From NCBI GenBank assembly GCA_004794785.1, contig SJOL01006496.1:1018359-1082358 (forward strand): a stretch of DNA of 64,000 bases, written 5' to 3'. A program made the position numbers and the translations under genes. This document shows, piece after piece, positions 32,401 through 41,470 of the stretch. The notes under the pieces are model-generated. The model had not been told where the DNA came from. It did not search any database and saw only the letters and a program-made list of their open reading frames with translations. The DNA comes from Opisthorchis felineus. Its lineage: Eukaryota; Platyhelminthes; Trematoda; Opisthorchiida; Opisthorchiidae. Position 1 is the first letter of the stretch. Each line of letters starts with the position of its first letter.

Positions 32401-34272
32401 CTGTTCTCGTCTCATCTCTTGTTTTTCATTCTGTACCGGTACTCGAGTCTCTGCGTTCGACTAGACTGAAAGTCGACAATGTCAGATATGGCTGGTTGTT
32501 GAGGTGACATTGTTAGCTGGAATAAAAAGTCAAGGTAGCAGTCGCACCTTGCTACTTCCAAACTCACAAAGCAGTTGCGTACGCCCCGCCTCTCTGCAAC
32601 ACTGCACCCATTTAAAGTCCACTGTGTGTGAACATATCGATGGTCAAGTGTTTGATGTCGTTTACGGTTCTGCGTTTGGAGGGATCAATTTTCACAATAA
32701 TGGATTACGACTCCTCTTTCAATTTTACATGCTGCCCTTCAGCTTTAGCAGAATTCGTTTCTGACGCCATAGTCCCGCAAGTCCGTAGATGTTTCTCATG
32801 CGTTGATAATGCCCGCATTGACTTCTGTTAATCGGCTGCCCAGATAAGTAAGGTGGTAAAAAACTCAACTTCTCCTTGAGGTTCGAGGGAATGAAAGTCT
32901 TGCACCTCGTAGTTGCAAAACAAAGGGCCACCTACGTAATTCTATTAAAAGGAGACTGCGCCAACTTGTGATCGTCAAATAACGGGACATTATCGTCCTC
33001 ATAGTCCAATTTTGTGGGTGTAATTTTGATACCAACATTATCGACTATCTGGAATTTACATGCTATGATGACACCGACGAATTAACCGTACAGCATGGCC
33101 GAAAGAGGGAGTCCCTGCGGAGTATATGCAGAAGAGTTGACCTATCTACGGAGTCAAAGACTCCTGTGAATTCGAGGAAAACGACGATTGTTGGCTTCTC
33201 AAGAATTTAACCTAACATGGAGTGTGATCAATTCATCCCCTAACTTGTCGCAACTTTGTTTTATGCTCTTAGATTTGCGTTGGACGTGCCGATGTTGGGC
33301 GCTGCAGTTTTATTGAGGCGGGGGGCGGCATTATGGCAGATATGGGATTTATATCTCTTCGGCTGGAACAGCTGTTTCCTGTACCTTTTTTCTTAAGTGA
33401 TATGATAATTGGTTGACCCCAGTTGACTGCATTGCCTTTTTGTTCCGAAGTGAGTTTACTACAACCCACTGGCAACGCCTCCTCGATTGGTGGTGAAACG
33501 TTTAAAACCTCATTAAGCAGTTCAGCGAACATCGTGTAGTTTGTATCAGAAATGGACTAAAAATGCGCCTTTACAGGCGCACCGTCGCCATGCACTCGCT
33601 AGTGTACTAGATAAAGAAGCAACAAGTTGATTATCAGTGTTCGAAGATTAACTACTACTCAACTCTTTGGAAAACGAGGTATATGCTACGCCTAGACAGA
33701 GGTCGTGGCGATTAAGTTTGAGTCAAACAACGTATCTCCATCAGAACGCTCTTTCTCTCAATGTATACAGATAAAAGGGTTTATTCGGTTTTAAGGAAAT
33801 ATTTGAGGTCACCCAGCTTCAGGCATATCGCTCTTCGCTGGATTGACCTACAGTTGGTAACTGAAAGCTACGTGGAACAAGGCTTCAGCCGAGTCTCCTA
33901 GCCAGTGCTTTAGTTGTGGGCAAGTGGTGAAGCATTCGCTTGGGTACTGAGCCATCCAAACAAACTCACGTGTGGTATATTCGCTTGAAGTCATGGAGTA
34001 ACATTATTTCACGCGGTACGTACACTTAGTAATTTCACATGTTTTACGTTTTCGATACCTCCGAAATTGTATCTTCTCATTCTCTTATTTCTGGCGCGCC
34101 TCCTGAAGTTCCCGGCTTGTGCCAAAAGTTACCAATGTTCGGTCTTCCTAATATGTCAGCTGGTTTATCCATCTGTTCGGGCTATCTGCAGGTTTCCCTT
34201 CCTTTTTTCTACAGTTGACTTTCCTTTTGTGTTTGCCATCAGAGTAAACCTACAATACTCAACAAGTACTGA
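4069..34272 (+). CDS. KANK: KANK-family protein (coiled coil + five ankyrin repeats), 11-exon gene model
   Basis: Spliced model: 4069-5463, 10395-11167, 11735-11807, 14721-14779, 17081-17137, 22027-22108, 25959-26108, 27568-27705, 28195-28473, 31917-32003, 34243-34272. All introns are GT..AG, and the pieces join into 3123 nt (1040 codons plus TGA) with no frame break. Residues about 864-1035 form five ankyrin repeats with the KANK layout, including N-RAGYSP-M in repeat 2 and a GDVN linker before repeat 3. They are preceded by the KANK helical segment ([11 protein letters not shown]...PDLLK). In known KANKs the ankyrin domain binds kinesin KIF21A, the coiled coil binds liprin-beta, and the N-terminal KN motif binds talin, linking adhesions to cortical microtubules. 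The KN motif is absent from these exons, so an upstream exon is missing from the model or the motif is lost. Family call is firm; the N-terminus, small exons 3-5 and the last exon are less sure. Confidence 0.83.
6236..6520 (+). repeat. Dispersed repeat family, copy 1, with an internal hairpin
   Basis: The run cgtaacacactactcataaggtttctgaaaatccttcggcagcccaccaccggtttcgccctt...gggctcatcaggtaggcg...gttatgttctacttgaac recurs at 22.45 kb and partly at 22.75 kb and 26.1 kb. Near its 3' end aggaggctcaactgaatccagctg (6431-6454) is the imperfect reverse complement of cacctggatttagttgagtctcctg (6493-6517), giving a stem with a loop of about 38 nt. The element class is not known to me. Confidence 0.6.
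7594..7794 (+). other. Unassigned protein-like open frame in KANK intron 1
   Basis: In this frame an ORF reads [20 protein letters not shown] then [20 protein letters not shown] and [22 protein letters not shown], ending in TGA. Composition is balanced and non-repetitive and looks like real or recently real coding sequence, but I recognise no family. The start is not clear: TTG is the first possible codon, and gcatctttag at 7599-7608 could be an acceptor. Alternatives are a retrotransposon piece or a processed pseudogene. Confidence 0.25.
9237..9414 (-). mobile_element. tRNA-derived SINE copy in KANK intron 1
   Basis: The minus strand reads ccaagatggctcagtggctagagcgcgaatttattgacc (A box), then ggttcgaacccgac (B box), then the body to gcaccgaaagggtgctacagctg. 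Its conceptual translation contains [19 protein letters not shown], a peptide familiar from spurious fluke gene models. Nearly identical to the copy at 20.05 kb. Confidence 0.85.
9571..9716 (-). mobile_element. Old, diverged SINE copy
   Basis: Weaker match in the same order: cgaagggaatgtgagggctgagatagtgccaagtt ... ggttggaaccacggacctcgcgttcgg. It keeps the B-box region (ggttccaaccc on the minus strand). It lies about 150 bp from the younger copy at 9.2-9.4 kb. Confidence 0.45.
10395..11167 (+). CDS. KANK: KANK exon 2: Ser/Thr/Pro-rich linker
   Basis: Open for 257 codons plus two bases, rich in Ser, Thr, Pro and His, with phrases such as [16 protein letters not shown] and [17 protein letters not shown] typical of a disordered linker. 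The start is set by the acceptor ccatatcag at 10386-10394, which gives phase 0 in agreement with the previous exon. The frame is open further upstream, but that part reads as hydrophobic intron-like sequence. It ends CCGGG|gtaggt in phase 2, which the next exon completes. The link to the KANK gene rests on matching phase, strand and composition rather than on a conserved domain. Confidence 0.68.
11735..11807 (+). CDS. KANK: KANK exon 3: small linker exon
   Basis: 73 bp between the acceptor ctgcag (ends 11734) and the donor CAG|gtcagt. It completes the phase-2 codon left by exon 2 and reads [20 protein letters not shown], then SDGNQ, ending in phase 0. The alternative AG five bases upstream would introduce a stop, which supports this acceptor. 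Confidence 0.55.
11905..12420 (+). mobile_element. RTE-like LINE: decayed C-terminal end of the pol protein
   Basis: Two frames together show the end of a fluke non-LTR retrotransposon protein: [20 protein letters not shown] (frame 1), then [10 protein letters not shown] and [20 protein letters not shown] (frame 2). These match the C-E-T-W, R-R-L-x-V-F-D and L-R-W-L-G-H-V-L-R-M-x-x-x-R-L-P motifs of the family. Frameshifts and stops mark it as dead. Lies in KANK intron 3. Confidence 0.65.
12806..13120 (+). mobile_element. Full-length tRNA-derived SINE in KANK intron 3
   Basis: The most complete copy. A box region gatagctcagtggttaaggcg (12811-12831), B box GGTTCAAACCC (12857-12867), body gtgggcttgggcgacctggcagtatc ... 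gcaccaaaggagcgttgcagctgaa, and 3' part ggtctgatgaatacggtctcctgg ... ttctgagtaaacgctttgg. It shows the element to be about 310 bp with an internal Pol III promoter. It inserted in the same orientation as the host gene. Confidence 0.85.
13535..13690 (-). mobile_element. LINE endonuclease-domain fragment
   Basis: The minus strand reads [20 protein letters not shown] then [19 protein letters not shown], homologous to the copies at 23.6 and 60.1 kb ([20 protein letters not shown]...[10 protein letters not shown]). Short, truncated and without the catalytic residues. Confidence 0.6.
14721..14779 (+). CDS. KANK: KANK exon 4: small exon with a tandem acceptor
   Basis: A strong polypyrimidine tract (ccctgcctgttcccgcagag) precedes it. 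Starting after the second AG (14720) keeps phase 0 and reads [20 protein letters not shown]. Starting after the first AG (14718) would give another frame. The donor is TC|gtacgt, phase 2, which matches the next exon. The reading is amphipathic and protein-like but carries no domain. Confidence 0.45.
17081..17137 (+). CDS. KANK: KANK exon 5: 57-bp Ser/Arg-rich exon
   Basis: It follows an excellent acceptor (ttttttctttgtttttacag) and ends at TAG|gtaggc. In the frame set by its neighbours (phase 2 in, phase 2 out) it reads [18 protein letters not shown], and the trailing AG joins T of the next exon to make Ser. In phase 0 it would end in a stop, so the phase-2 chain is the only coding solution. 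As a multiple of three it could be skipped without changing the frame. Confidence 0.5.
   Translation, partial: AFPNTVCLIRHACTIEES
20050..20224 (-). mobile_element. tRNA-derived SINE copy in KANK intron 5
   Basis: The minus strand reads cgagatggctcagtggttagagcacgaatttactgacc, then the B box ggttcgaacccaacc, then the body to gcaccgaaagggtgttacagccg. Well preserved; the 3' third seen at 12.8 kb is absent, as in the 9.2 kb copy. Confidence 0.85.
22027..22108 (+). CDS. KANK: KANK exon 6: start of the helical pre-ankyrin segment
   Basis: Acceptor cttatttacatag; donor CTTCAG|gtaggt directly followed by a short (GT)n run. It reads [18 protein letters not shown] then SSKQTRSLQ. The [10 protein letters not shown] stretch lines up with the SEKMLSACNLL-type helix that precedes the ankyrin domain in vertebrate KANKs. 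Ends in phase 0. Confidence 0.72.
22452..22690 (+). repeat. Dispersed repeat family, copy 2
   Basis: cgtaatccgcttctcataggattcatgacaactcttcgacagcccacgacaggtttctcctt...gggcccatcaggtaggcgg...ttatgttctacttg, then cgggagactcacttggaacccagctgaatctttcgcttatgatg, follows copy 1 through its whole length. Confidence 0.55.
22752..22830 (+). repeat. Dispersed repeat family, copy 3 (5' part)
   Basis: cgtaatacattacccataaagttgctgaaaattctgcgacagtccatgatcgctttcgcccttcttgggtgg matches the first 75 bp of the family and is then lost. It lies directly after copy 2 in the same orientation. Confidence 0.5.
23032..23110 (-). mobile_element. LINE fragment, inverted relative to the 24.02 kb copy
   Basis: The reverse complement (accttttctaatccgtccttcctcgtggggagcagcatcgctgcttccattaatatggacatggtggttgcc) is nearly identical to 24022-24099. 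Together they form an inverted repeat around the intact-looking endonuclease segment. Confidence 0.6.
23610..24130 (+). mobile_element. LINE endonuclease domain, truncated
   Basis: An uninterrupted stretch reads [40 protein letters not shown], then [20 protein letters not shown] and [20 protein letters not shown]. The SAY-x-PTD and AGDMN motifs are those of APE-type endonucleases of non-LTR retrotransposons. After a stop, [20 protein letters not shown] continues the domain in another frame. Lies in KANK intron 6 in the same orientation as the gene. Confidence 0.75.
24330..24445 (+). mobile_element. LINE reverse-transcriptase N-terminal scrap
   Basis: Reads [20 protein letters not shown] then [14 protein letters not shown], matching the K-x-x-(K/R)-APG-x-DD-(L)-P-x-A-L-F-K-D-GG-E-x-L stretch of fluke retrotransposon reverse transcriptases. 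Cut off at about 24446, where the opposite-strand copy ends. Confidence 0.6.
24446..25062 (-). mobile_element. RTE-like LINE 3' part, minus strand
   Basis: Read on the minus strand: [20 protein letters not shown], then [47 protein letters not shown], then [20 protein letters not shown] and [17 protein letters not shown]. These are the late reverse-transcriptase and C-terminal motifs (Y-x-GS-x-IS-x-GG...DEI, A-R-x-x-F/Y-x-NL-x-x-LW-R). An internal deletion joins ...LSVKG to the C-terminal part. The 3' tail (tgataaattgatttgaatttg) is a short simple-repeat tail, as in RTE elements. Confidence 0.7.
25065..25330 (+). mobile_element. RTE-like LINE 3' end, plus strand
   Basis: Matches the reverse complement of 24466-24700: ctcaactcactaatggttaatggcactgacagaaatgacccaatcgcgcagtcagtgg ... 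catgctatcgcctcc ... ccggtgatcgaaactgtagcagctgcaaccagtgtgc. It ends in the tail atctgattaattgattgattg. Only the 3' terminus is present; 5' truncation is usual for LINEs. Confidence 0.65.
25959..26108 (+). CDS. KANK: KANK exon 7: pre-ankyrin helices
   Basis: Exactly 50 codons between the acceptor tattgttcgcag and the donor GAGCAG|gtatgt, phase 0 at both ends. It reads [20 protein letters not shown] through [12 protein letters not shown]. The WF/CFE-(V/L)SS and SPDVLRYVVN-type positions of KANK proteins are recognisable here, directly ahead of the first ankyrin repeat. Confidence 0.85.
26124..26200 (+). repeat. Dispersed repeat family, copy 4 (3' part)
   Basis: tcgacatatacactcatttcatatcattttggttttcacgagagactcaactgaatctctcgtatatgat matches the 3' half of copy 2. 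It begins only 16 bp inside the intron after KANK exon 7. Confidence 0.45.
27568..27705 (+). CDS. KANK: KANK exon 8: ankyrin repeat 1 and start of repeat 2
   Basis: 46 codons, phase 0 at both ends, between the acceptor caatcccaag and the donor GCG|gtaagt. It contains [20 protein letters not shown], an ankyrin repeat in which the usual G-x-TALH is GDTCLH, followed by [16 protein letters not shown], the KANK-typical start of repeat 2 (N-x-AGY-P-M). Confidence 0.92.
28195..28473 (+). CDS. KANK: KANK exon 9: ankyrin repeats 2-4
   Basis: 93 codons, phase 0, acceptor gctcctttttttcag, donor AAT|gtgagt. The repeat-2 remainder ends in [11 protein letters not shown], matching the KANK-specific GDVN linker. 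Repeat 3 is [29 protein letters not shown]. Repeat 4 is [20 protein letters not shown] with a C-P-D-L-D-L loop. This is the clearest domain evidence in the window. Confidence 0.95.
31917..32003 (+). CDS. KANK: KANK exon 10: ankyrin repeat 5
   Basis: 29 codons, phase 0, acceptor gttcgcttcag, donor AGA|gtgagt. It reads [20 protein letters not shown] then IKCALEANR, equivalent to the capping GSTALSIALEAGH-type repeat of KANKs. The Asp-Asp in place of Ser-Thr at the repeat start is a divergent feature. Confidence 0.87.
32184..32194. repeat. C11 mononucleotide run
   Basis: Eleven consecutive C in the last KANK intron. A common sequencing-error site with no inferred role. Confidence 0.9.
32900..33532 (-). 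mobile_element. LINE reverse-transcriptase fragment in the last KANK intron
   Basis: The minus strand reads [40 protein letters not shown] and then, after a shift, [20 protein letters not shown]. This corresponds to the W-x-x-x-x-(V/I)-x-P-(L/I)-x-KKG-x-x-x-x-C-x-N-(Y/R)-R-x-I-S motif and the reverse-transcriptase A motif F-D-S-V-D-R, where the first Asp is catalytic. Broken by shifts and stops. Confidence 0.65.
34243..34272 (+). CDS. KANK: KANK candidate terminal exon
   Basis: After the pyrimidine-rich acceptor tttccttttgtgtttgccatcag, phase 0 reads SKPTILNKY and then TGA. This gives a very short C-terminal tail after ankyrin repeat 5, where vertebrate KANKs have 15-40 residues. It is the best acceptor I saw downstream in a compatible phase, but a nine-residue exon cannot be proved by eye. 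The nearest canonical AATAAA I noted is about 1.6 kb downstream (about 35848), so the 3' end is open. Confidence 0.35.
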   Translation, partial: SKPTILNKY

Positions 34273-36499
34273 TCGCTCTGAGGCTGTTCGCACTCTGATT
34301 CGATCAATGTGCAAAACGGTTTTGTGTTATGTAGCTCAAAGCCCATCCATCTTGCCATTTGAAATATATGTGGCCTTCTTGGACTCCGAATGCGTGTGTC
34401 GTTTGTCATGTGTTAGCAACAGCCGATATGTAATGGTTGAGTTATCTTGAATCCATTACTTCCATTCCATACCAATTTTTTGGGACTTAGTTCTAGAACA
34501 ATCGCTTAATTCATATGACGAAAACGAGCGCAGATGTATCAACCTATCTCTCACAGATTATCGTACTCGTGCAGCTTACGCATCAGTTGATCACTACAGA
34601 TGATTGCAGAAGAATCCATCGCACTGCTGTTCGAGTTTTCTGTTTCCTCTGATCGGGTTTTCTTCCGCTTTATTTTGTTGTGTATGGTTAAGAGCACCCT
34701 AGAATCCCACACAGTGATCAACCTACGGCATACGTGATTTGACCAACCCTTCGACATAGCGCCGGAGTTCATACAGTTTTGCGGAGGATATGGTGGGTGA
34801 ACTGTAACGAAGCCATCATGTTTTCCCGAGTGTCTCATCCACCCTTCGACATATGGCTCTCAGATGTAGATCACTGCTTATTTTCACATTCGGTTGTCCT
34901 GCTAATGACAGCAAACACCCGTATTGATTGACATGCCATGGGATTGGAAAACACTGATAAAGCTACTCTTATTCTAGTGTAGCTCAGGAAATATAGGATA
35001 CCTTGCTGAAACCGCAGCCACATTGTGAGGGACGCTTATTGAGTTCCCAGCGAATAGTCTTCGAGCCAGGAGCAGTATATGAGTATAAAGCGAAGGTGTC
35101 AGATGATTGAATTATTCAACCCAGCCAGAGCGGTAGTTTTCAGCTGGTTTCCTCTCGCGAACTGCTTTCACTGTATCGCTAAGGGTAAGTCTCCCCGTCG
35201 GTTGATTCCGACGTGCGAAAACTACTCATAAAAATGACCATAAAATGGTTACCGCCATCACCCTATCAGTGTTTACAAATATAGTCCTAAGTGCGGTTGT
35301 TTCACTAAGGGAAGCAGTTTTGCTCATTTTGAAAGATGTCACTTAATGACAGCTCTTGTGACCATTTTTATGACTGACTCCAGGACTATTTGAGTCACAA
35401 CGTTCGACGTTTTTACGTTACACTTTACCTAACTTTTCTCGTTGTGATGCGTTACTGAAGTAGAAAATCTGACTCATTGATCCATAATGCAGCAATGCAC
35501 AAATGACCGCGTTTGTCACCCTTAAATTAGGAACGTGTATCAAGGGCGATTCAAAAACCGAGTTGATCAGGGACCAGATAGAGTATGCATGAAGCTTAGC
35601 AAAACACAGTCAAGGTGGTGCACCGGCTAGGACCGTTATACTGCCCACTCCGGTGATTTATTGTTCTATGGGCTCTTTATGTCAGGCATAATGCCCTTTG
35701 TCACTCTCCAAACTTTAACCATGCAAAATTGTCTTTCGTAATCCGCTTGTATCGTTTGATCAGTAAGCGCTTACTCTGAGACAAGGACAAAGGCAGCCTC
35801 ACTTCTGCCATGGGGGTCTATAAACTGCAGGGCAAATTGTAGATGGAATAAACAAGGCTGGTTCACTTACACTGAACTCTACGACAACGGTACAACTAAC
35901 AGACAGACCGTCGGTCAGGCCGGTAAACTGACAGTGTGGTAAAGCCGGATTCTACCGCACGACGGGCATCTTATCGCGCCGCACATCCCCATAACTCCAG
36001 GCTGAATCTCGACACGTGCGATATTGTGACAGTTTTTCACCGGATGGGTTGTTAAGCCGTCATTTGATTGTTCACTATGGTTTTGATGGGTTAATCCTGT
36101 GTTTTTTGGTAACGTGGCTGTCAACATGGGATTGTCGCAATTTCTTCAATCGTTTTGACCGGTGGATACCTTGGGTCCGCTCGAGTCACATGCACATTCA
36201 ACCTGCGCAAGCCTGGTACGAGTGTTCCCGTCAACCTCACTCATCGTAGCGATACCTTCGCCTTTTATTACCCATTGGCTTGCGCCAACCGTTTCCCCCT
36301 GTCGCTCAAATCGAGATTACTCCATCACACGACCTACTGTTTCAGTTCCTGTTTTCTCTACGGATGCTTGTCACAGCTGTAATGTATGCATCACCCCCAT
36401 TGTACAGCTACAGTTGGACTCGTTCGTCCATGCCTGTTGGAACGGCATGACACACTTTAATCTTACAGTACACACTTGCGAGAGCTCCATACAGCTCCT

Positions 36500-36645
36500 T
36501 CGGGTAGCATGACAGCTAGGCACCGGAAGGGTGTTGCAGCTGAACGAGACAGATCAACAGTTAGGACGCGAAGCCGCTGAATTGGGTGTCCTTGGTTCGG
36601 ATCCAACCCTAGCTTTTTTATTGCTCCTGTGTAGGCTTGGTGTAT
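36500..36645 (+). mobile_element. Rearranged SINE pieces
   Basis: The SINE middle (agctaggcaccggaagggtgttgcagctgaac, 36513-36544) comes before a B-box and body piece (ccttggttcggatccaacc ... ctcctgtgtaggcttgg, 36590-36642). The order is reversed relative to the intact element, so this is a junction of two partial copies or a rearranged one. Confidence 0.55.
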
Positions 36646-39600
36646 CACTCGTGCTTCCTTCGATTTGTACGGCATTTGTGCACCACAAGGGTGCCCAGCT
36701 GGACAAATATTGTCGTCATTATTATCTAACTAAACGTTCTGCGGATGGGTAAAGTAACCGTCCAGCTTGTTCACTCTGCACCGTTAAATTAGCAACAATC
36801 AGTTCTACATTATTCTTACTGATTAGTGTCTGTGACCTCGTATATGAACCACTGGTTTCTCAGTTCAGTGCGAAATACCGCCACCGGCCGATTCGGTCCG
36901 GCGAATTCATTAAAACACTGACAGGTACTCCTCCGTAACTAACATCAGTCGCTCGGAAATCACATGCACAAGAAGCGAGGTGTAATATTTGTTTTTTATG
37001 TAGCTTGGGCCACAGCTGCATGTAATTTAGTGGATCATTGTGGTACAAGTGTACATTGGTTGTTCACCTATGTTTCCATATATGATGTGAGCTGTGTAAA
37101 AACGTTTTCCTATGTAATATGAGCTTTGTTTACACATCAGGAGTTCATCAGAGTGAACGAAGTTGTGTAGACTTAAAAACTTGTGGTAACTTTCATTCAA
37201 GCCAGATGCAGATGAATGAAGATTCATAAGTGGTGTTTCATTTTTTTCGAAGGCCATAACTACACCACCGAGGGGGTGTTTATCTCAAAAACACTCAAGT
37301 TAACTGTCTAAACGGAGTATTTTAAGTGACTTTCCGGAATGAAAATGCCTTCGGTGAGCTAACTTAGTGCTAATTCAACGAAACTTACTAAGGCCTGAAC
37401 TCGGTTCACTCATTTTTGTCTTAAAGGTGAATTTAGCGGTTTAGATGAGGTAAGTCGCTGTGGACAACAAACGTAAAAATTAACACGCTTGCCAGCTGAT
37501 TCAGCCATGGAGTGAATCAAAAAGCAGTATTCCAGTGGTTAACCTCTTCGAACTTGTGATCCCTATCTACTTTGAGCTCTGAGAAATCCCCTTGAGAGTG
37601 ACTTCTTCCTCCTAGGTTGAAAACCAAAGACGATGACATTTATTGGCCCGTAGAGAGATAGAAGAGTAAATGGATGATGTTGAAGAAGCTGTGGCAAGTG
37701 CAGTTGTTTCCATTTCAGACAATTTCCGGTATATACTTTAGTCAGTTGTAACATCAGGACCAAGTTGACTGATAAGCAATAAAACTTCAGTGTTCATCAT
37801 TTGGCTGAATATTACTGAAATAACGAACGTTACTTCTGGAAATGTACGTAAGAGGAGCTCAACAGTTGCTGCTCCCCTCTTTGTATTTGAAATACATAAT
37901 CAGAAAGTATCCCGGTTTGAAGCAAGTCACAACCGTGACAGCATTCCCTTCGTTAGGCGAACCGATTGCTTTCTTGTTATGGTCTCTCTAAAGGAAGTAA
38001 CTGTTTACGTGGCGAACGGATATTCTACGTTATCATCCACAATCAACCATCCTTTCGCATTCCCCATAAATAACTTATTTCTTAGCTTTCGCTAGTCTAC
38101 TGAGTACCAGTTAGTAGATAAAATGACTGGCGTAAGAATGAAAACCGTGTTTTAAGGCACTCACTTTGTTCAGGTACCCAAATGATGTCAGAATACCTGA
38201 AATCCTATTGCACGAGTTTCGCTTTCCTGTTTTTGTTGGAGGGGGATTTCGCGCAGCTGGGACTTTTGAAGGGGTCTTTGTTGGAATGTGAGACGTAGTC
38301 TCTCAAGAGGTACCGATTTCAAAGTTTTATGGAACCATTGTCAAATGGTCTTAAGGGGTGAATTGTCTCTTCAGGACGAAACTTATTAGGGCGACTGCTT
38401 TATGTGAGTTACGAGCTGGCGAGGTTGCTTTACCTGAAAAGCAGTAAGAATGTTCGATCATTAGGAGAGTTTGTCCTGAAGACCACTGACTAACTATAAT
38501 TCACCTGTATGCGTGAAAATCTGCTCGACGGCATACGGGATCCTGAGGTTGGACATCTTTCCACTCAGCTCACTTTTACCCAGGCTTTGCCCACCAAGAA
38601 ATCCCATCGTGTTCTTTAACCGGGAGTCAGTTTTCACTATTGACTGAGTGTTATTTTGTCGGCATTTCAATTTCCTCGGGATGCATTGTGCACCCAGATG
38701 CAAGCCATATATGTGGTCGTTAGCTTACCCTTTTCCGAATTTGAGCTGTCTGAAGTATTCAGTATAAGTGGCATGACTCTGTGCTTTGTAATAGTCGAGG
38801 TTCAATATGCTGTACAAGAGTACCTAGGACTGCGTGGAAGACATACGAGGGATCCGGTTCGACGGTTTGGAAATACGGATATCTTTCTGTACAATGTCCA
38901 CCGCACTTTCCTAGCTCCATGCTTGTCACTTATCATGTTTGCGTTCATCTTCGCCTGCACGTGAGATGTGATGTATGATATATGGAGCGCATACTTAAAA
39001 GGGGGTTGTCTTCCTGTGATTTACTATCAGCAAACATGATGTGCCTAGCGATACGGTCACCTAAGTATCCCTCTATTCCTACTCATCAAAACTCTTGTGT
39101 TTGTGGTGCGTTTTAAACGCCGGTCGAGTTTTGACCTGCACATTTCTCACATTCATATCCCGTGATGTAATTACTTGGTTTGTTTGTTGTCTGCCCATCA
39201 GGCTACATTACATTTCCACTCCTAACTATATAAAACCGTTTCCGACTTTTGGTCATTCCAGATAAGTGAAGACAGGAGACAGAGGCCAAACACGAGGTAC
39301 GTTGTCAACGTCTCTTTTCTCTCGTTCTTCCTCCTATTGTTGCTTTTGCAATGATCAGGGCAACCCGATTGAACTAATTAGTGCCAATCAGTAAAAAAAA
39401 GTGCAACGCCGTGGAATTGCGAGCAACCAGTGTCCTTGAACTCGCATGCTCTTGACCTCTTCCAAGTTGTCTTTTGTAACCATATGGAACGTGCATCATG
39501 TGGTGCTGTGTAGGCAGTATGGCGTAATACAGCTCATAACAAAGACTGCGCCTTCGCTTACAATAATAGACGCGCCTGAAGACCAGATTCGAAAGAATTG

Positions 39601-41339
39601 TGACTTACAATGAAATCGGCCAATAATGGAACAGTATTCCTCAGGTATATAGTAGTCCTCGCAAATGGTCGTAGGTTTTGATCTTATAACGAAGGACCCG
39701 ATAGTTGGGACCTTCGCGGTCCGTGAGGTTTGTTTCTTCGGAGAAGTCGGAGTGAATTGCAGATTAAGAATCCGCTACATTCGGATGCCAATTCAACGAA
39801 ACGAGCTATCAAGTTGGAGTGCATCTGTTTAAGTCCAACCGAGGAAACGATACACCCAGTGGGGAAAGAGCATGCAGTAGCAAACTCACCAGGGAAGCAA
39901 CCGGACCGTAGTTGCAAAGAACAAAAGCGTCCCACTCCATCGAAAACCCATAGAACATGTTCAGACTAGAAAGAGTTGTCGATCATCATAGCATCTAAGT
40001 ACTTTGCAAGATTGATTTTTGGAAGACCGTCAGAGGCGGTTATGTATTCCAACAGTAATGACCACATCACTTCATCATTACTGTGAAATCACGTTCGGCA
40101 AATAGGAAAAGCTGGATATCCATTTGTCCACCATGATCTACGCAAACGAATTGATGGGAAGGTGAATACGAGCAATCAGGTGCGAATAGTCCGAATGTAT
40201 TCATGGAACGAATTACTTCGAGATTCGCTTTGATCTGTACTTCTTATCCGGAGTCTTTCATAACCATTAATGTTGCATAAGCCGTTCATCTAGAAGTATC
40301 GAACAGGAGTGCGAGAACACCATGTCTGTGATACCCCTGCTCAAACAGTATTTTCACCTAGCAGCTAAACAGATCTCTGTACTTATGCGCAATCAAAGTG
40401 GTTAATTTCTTTCCCACTCCAATTGTCCTTTCACAAGTGAAAGATAAACTGCTGCGCCGCTCGGCGATTAGCTGAACTAATACGAGATTGCTGCTGTCAC
40501 CTGGTTTAGTGCCTTCAACAGCTTCTTGCCTGTGGCAATGGACACAAACAGTCCAGTTGACAAGCAATGCGCCCCAGCCCATTTCCAAAGTGTATGAGCT
40601 AAGGTCATTGATCTCTTAGCCACAGTGGTCAGGATAAACAACACCGGTTTATGCAGTTAGACGAAGTTCATGCACGATTGGCCGGGTCACCAATACGACT
40701 GTCTTCGTATCCATCTATTGGTATGGTACATCACTCTTGACCTCTTAGTTATGAGTTATGAAAGATTCCAGCGAGCTTTAAGGATGCCACACTTTTGACG
40801 GGATTTTTTCGGGCACATCAGTCACAACTCAAGCGAATTTCTCACCCTTGTAGAGAACACTCATGAAATTCCAAAAGTTCTCTTTCCTGGTGTCTCTACC
40901 TTAATCTGTTATTTACTTATGAACTGATGTCTTACAGCGTCACACTGTTCTCAACTTTGCGTTCAAAATGATTTCAACATAGTCGAAAAAGTCAGCAGTC
41001 AGCTCAAGCATAAGTACACATGGATAGGAAGCTGAGCATTCTCATTGGGTATGATGTTGAAATTTACCCAGTAAATATTTTGTGATCAGCGCGTTCTACT
41101 TGAGTATTGATTTGCCATCTGTTTGTTTGCTTTCGTTCAGAGAATATTCCAACCAACAATCCTAGCGAGGTACGGTTGAATCCGTGACGCGTTTTCCACG
41201 AGTGCTCATCATTATAGCCCGTTAGATTTTTTGCATAGTTTTAGCTTCCCTCTTACCCAGTTGATCCATTTTTTGGTGCATTGTTCACTCGCGCAGAATT
41301 TCTCGCGAATTCTTTTCGCATCCCTAACCCAACCTATTA

Positions 41340-41470
41340 TCATACCCGTTTCCCATCAGATCATTTTCTTCCGCCACGATTTACTTTCAGGTACACATGT
41401 CGCAAGGATGTTCACGAAATTCTGCGTGATCTGCGATCCACAAGCCTCTGTCCCTCTCGACAAAAACGGT
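41340..41470 (+). mobile_element. Possible CR1-like LINE reverse-transcriptase scrap
   Basis: The segment PPRFTFRYTCRKDVHEILRD then LRSTSLCPSR resembles the F-T-x-x-x-V-x-x-x-L-x-x-L-x-x-x-x-S-x-G-P-D entry of CR1/Jockey reverse transcriptases. The GPD element itself is damaged, so this is suggestive only. Confidence 0.3.

Noticed and set aside
36162..36512. 116-codon frame and overlapping frames at 36.0-36.5 kb
   Set aside because: Several overlapping frames on both strands with no domain, and the 3' end runs into SINE pieces.
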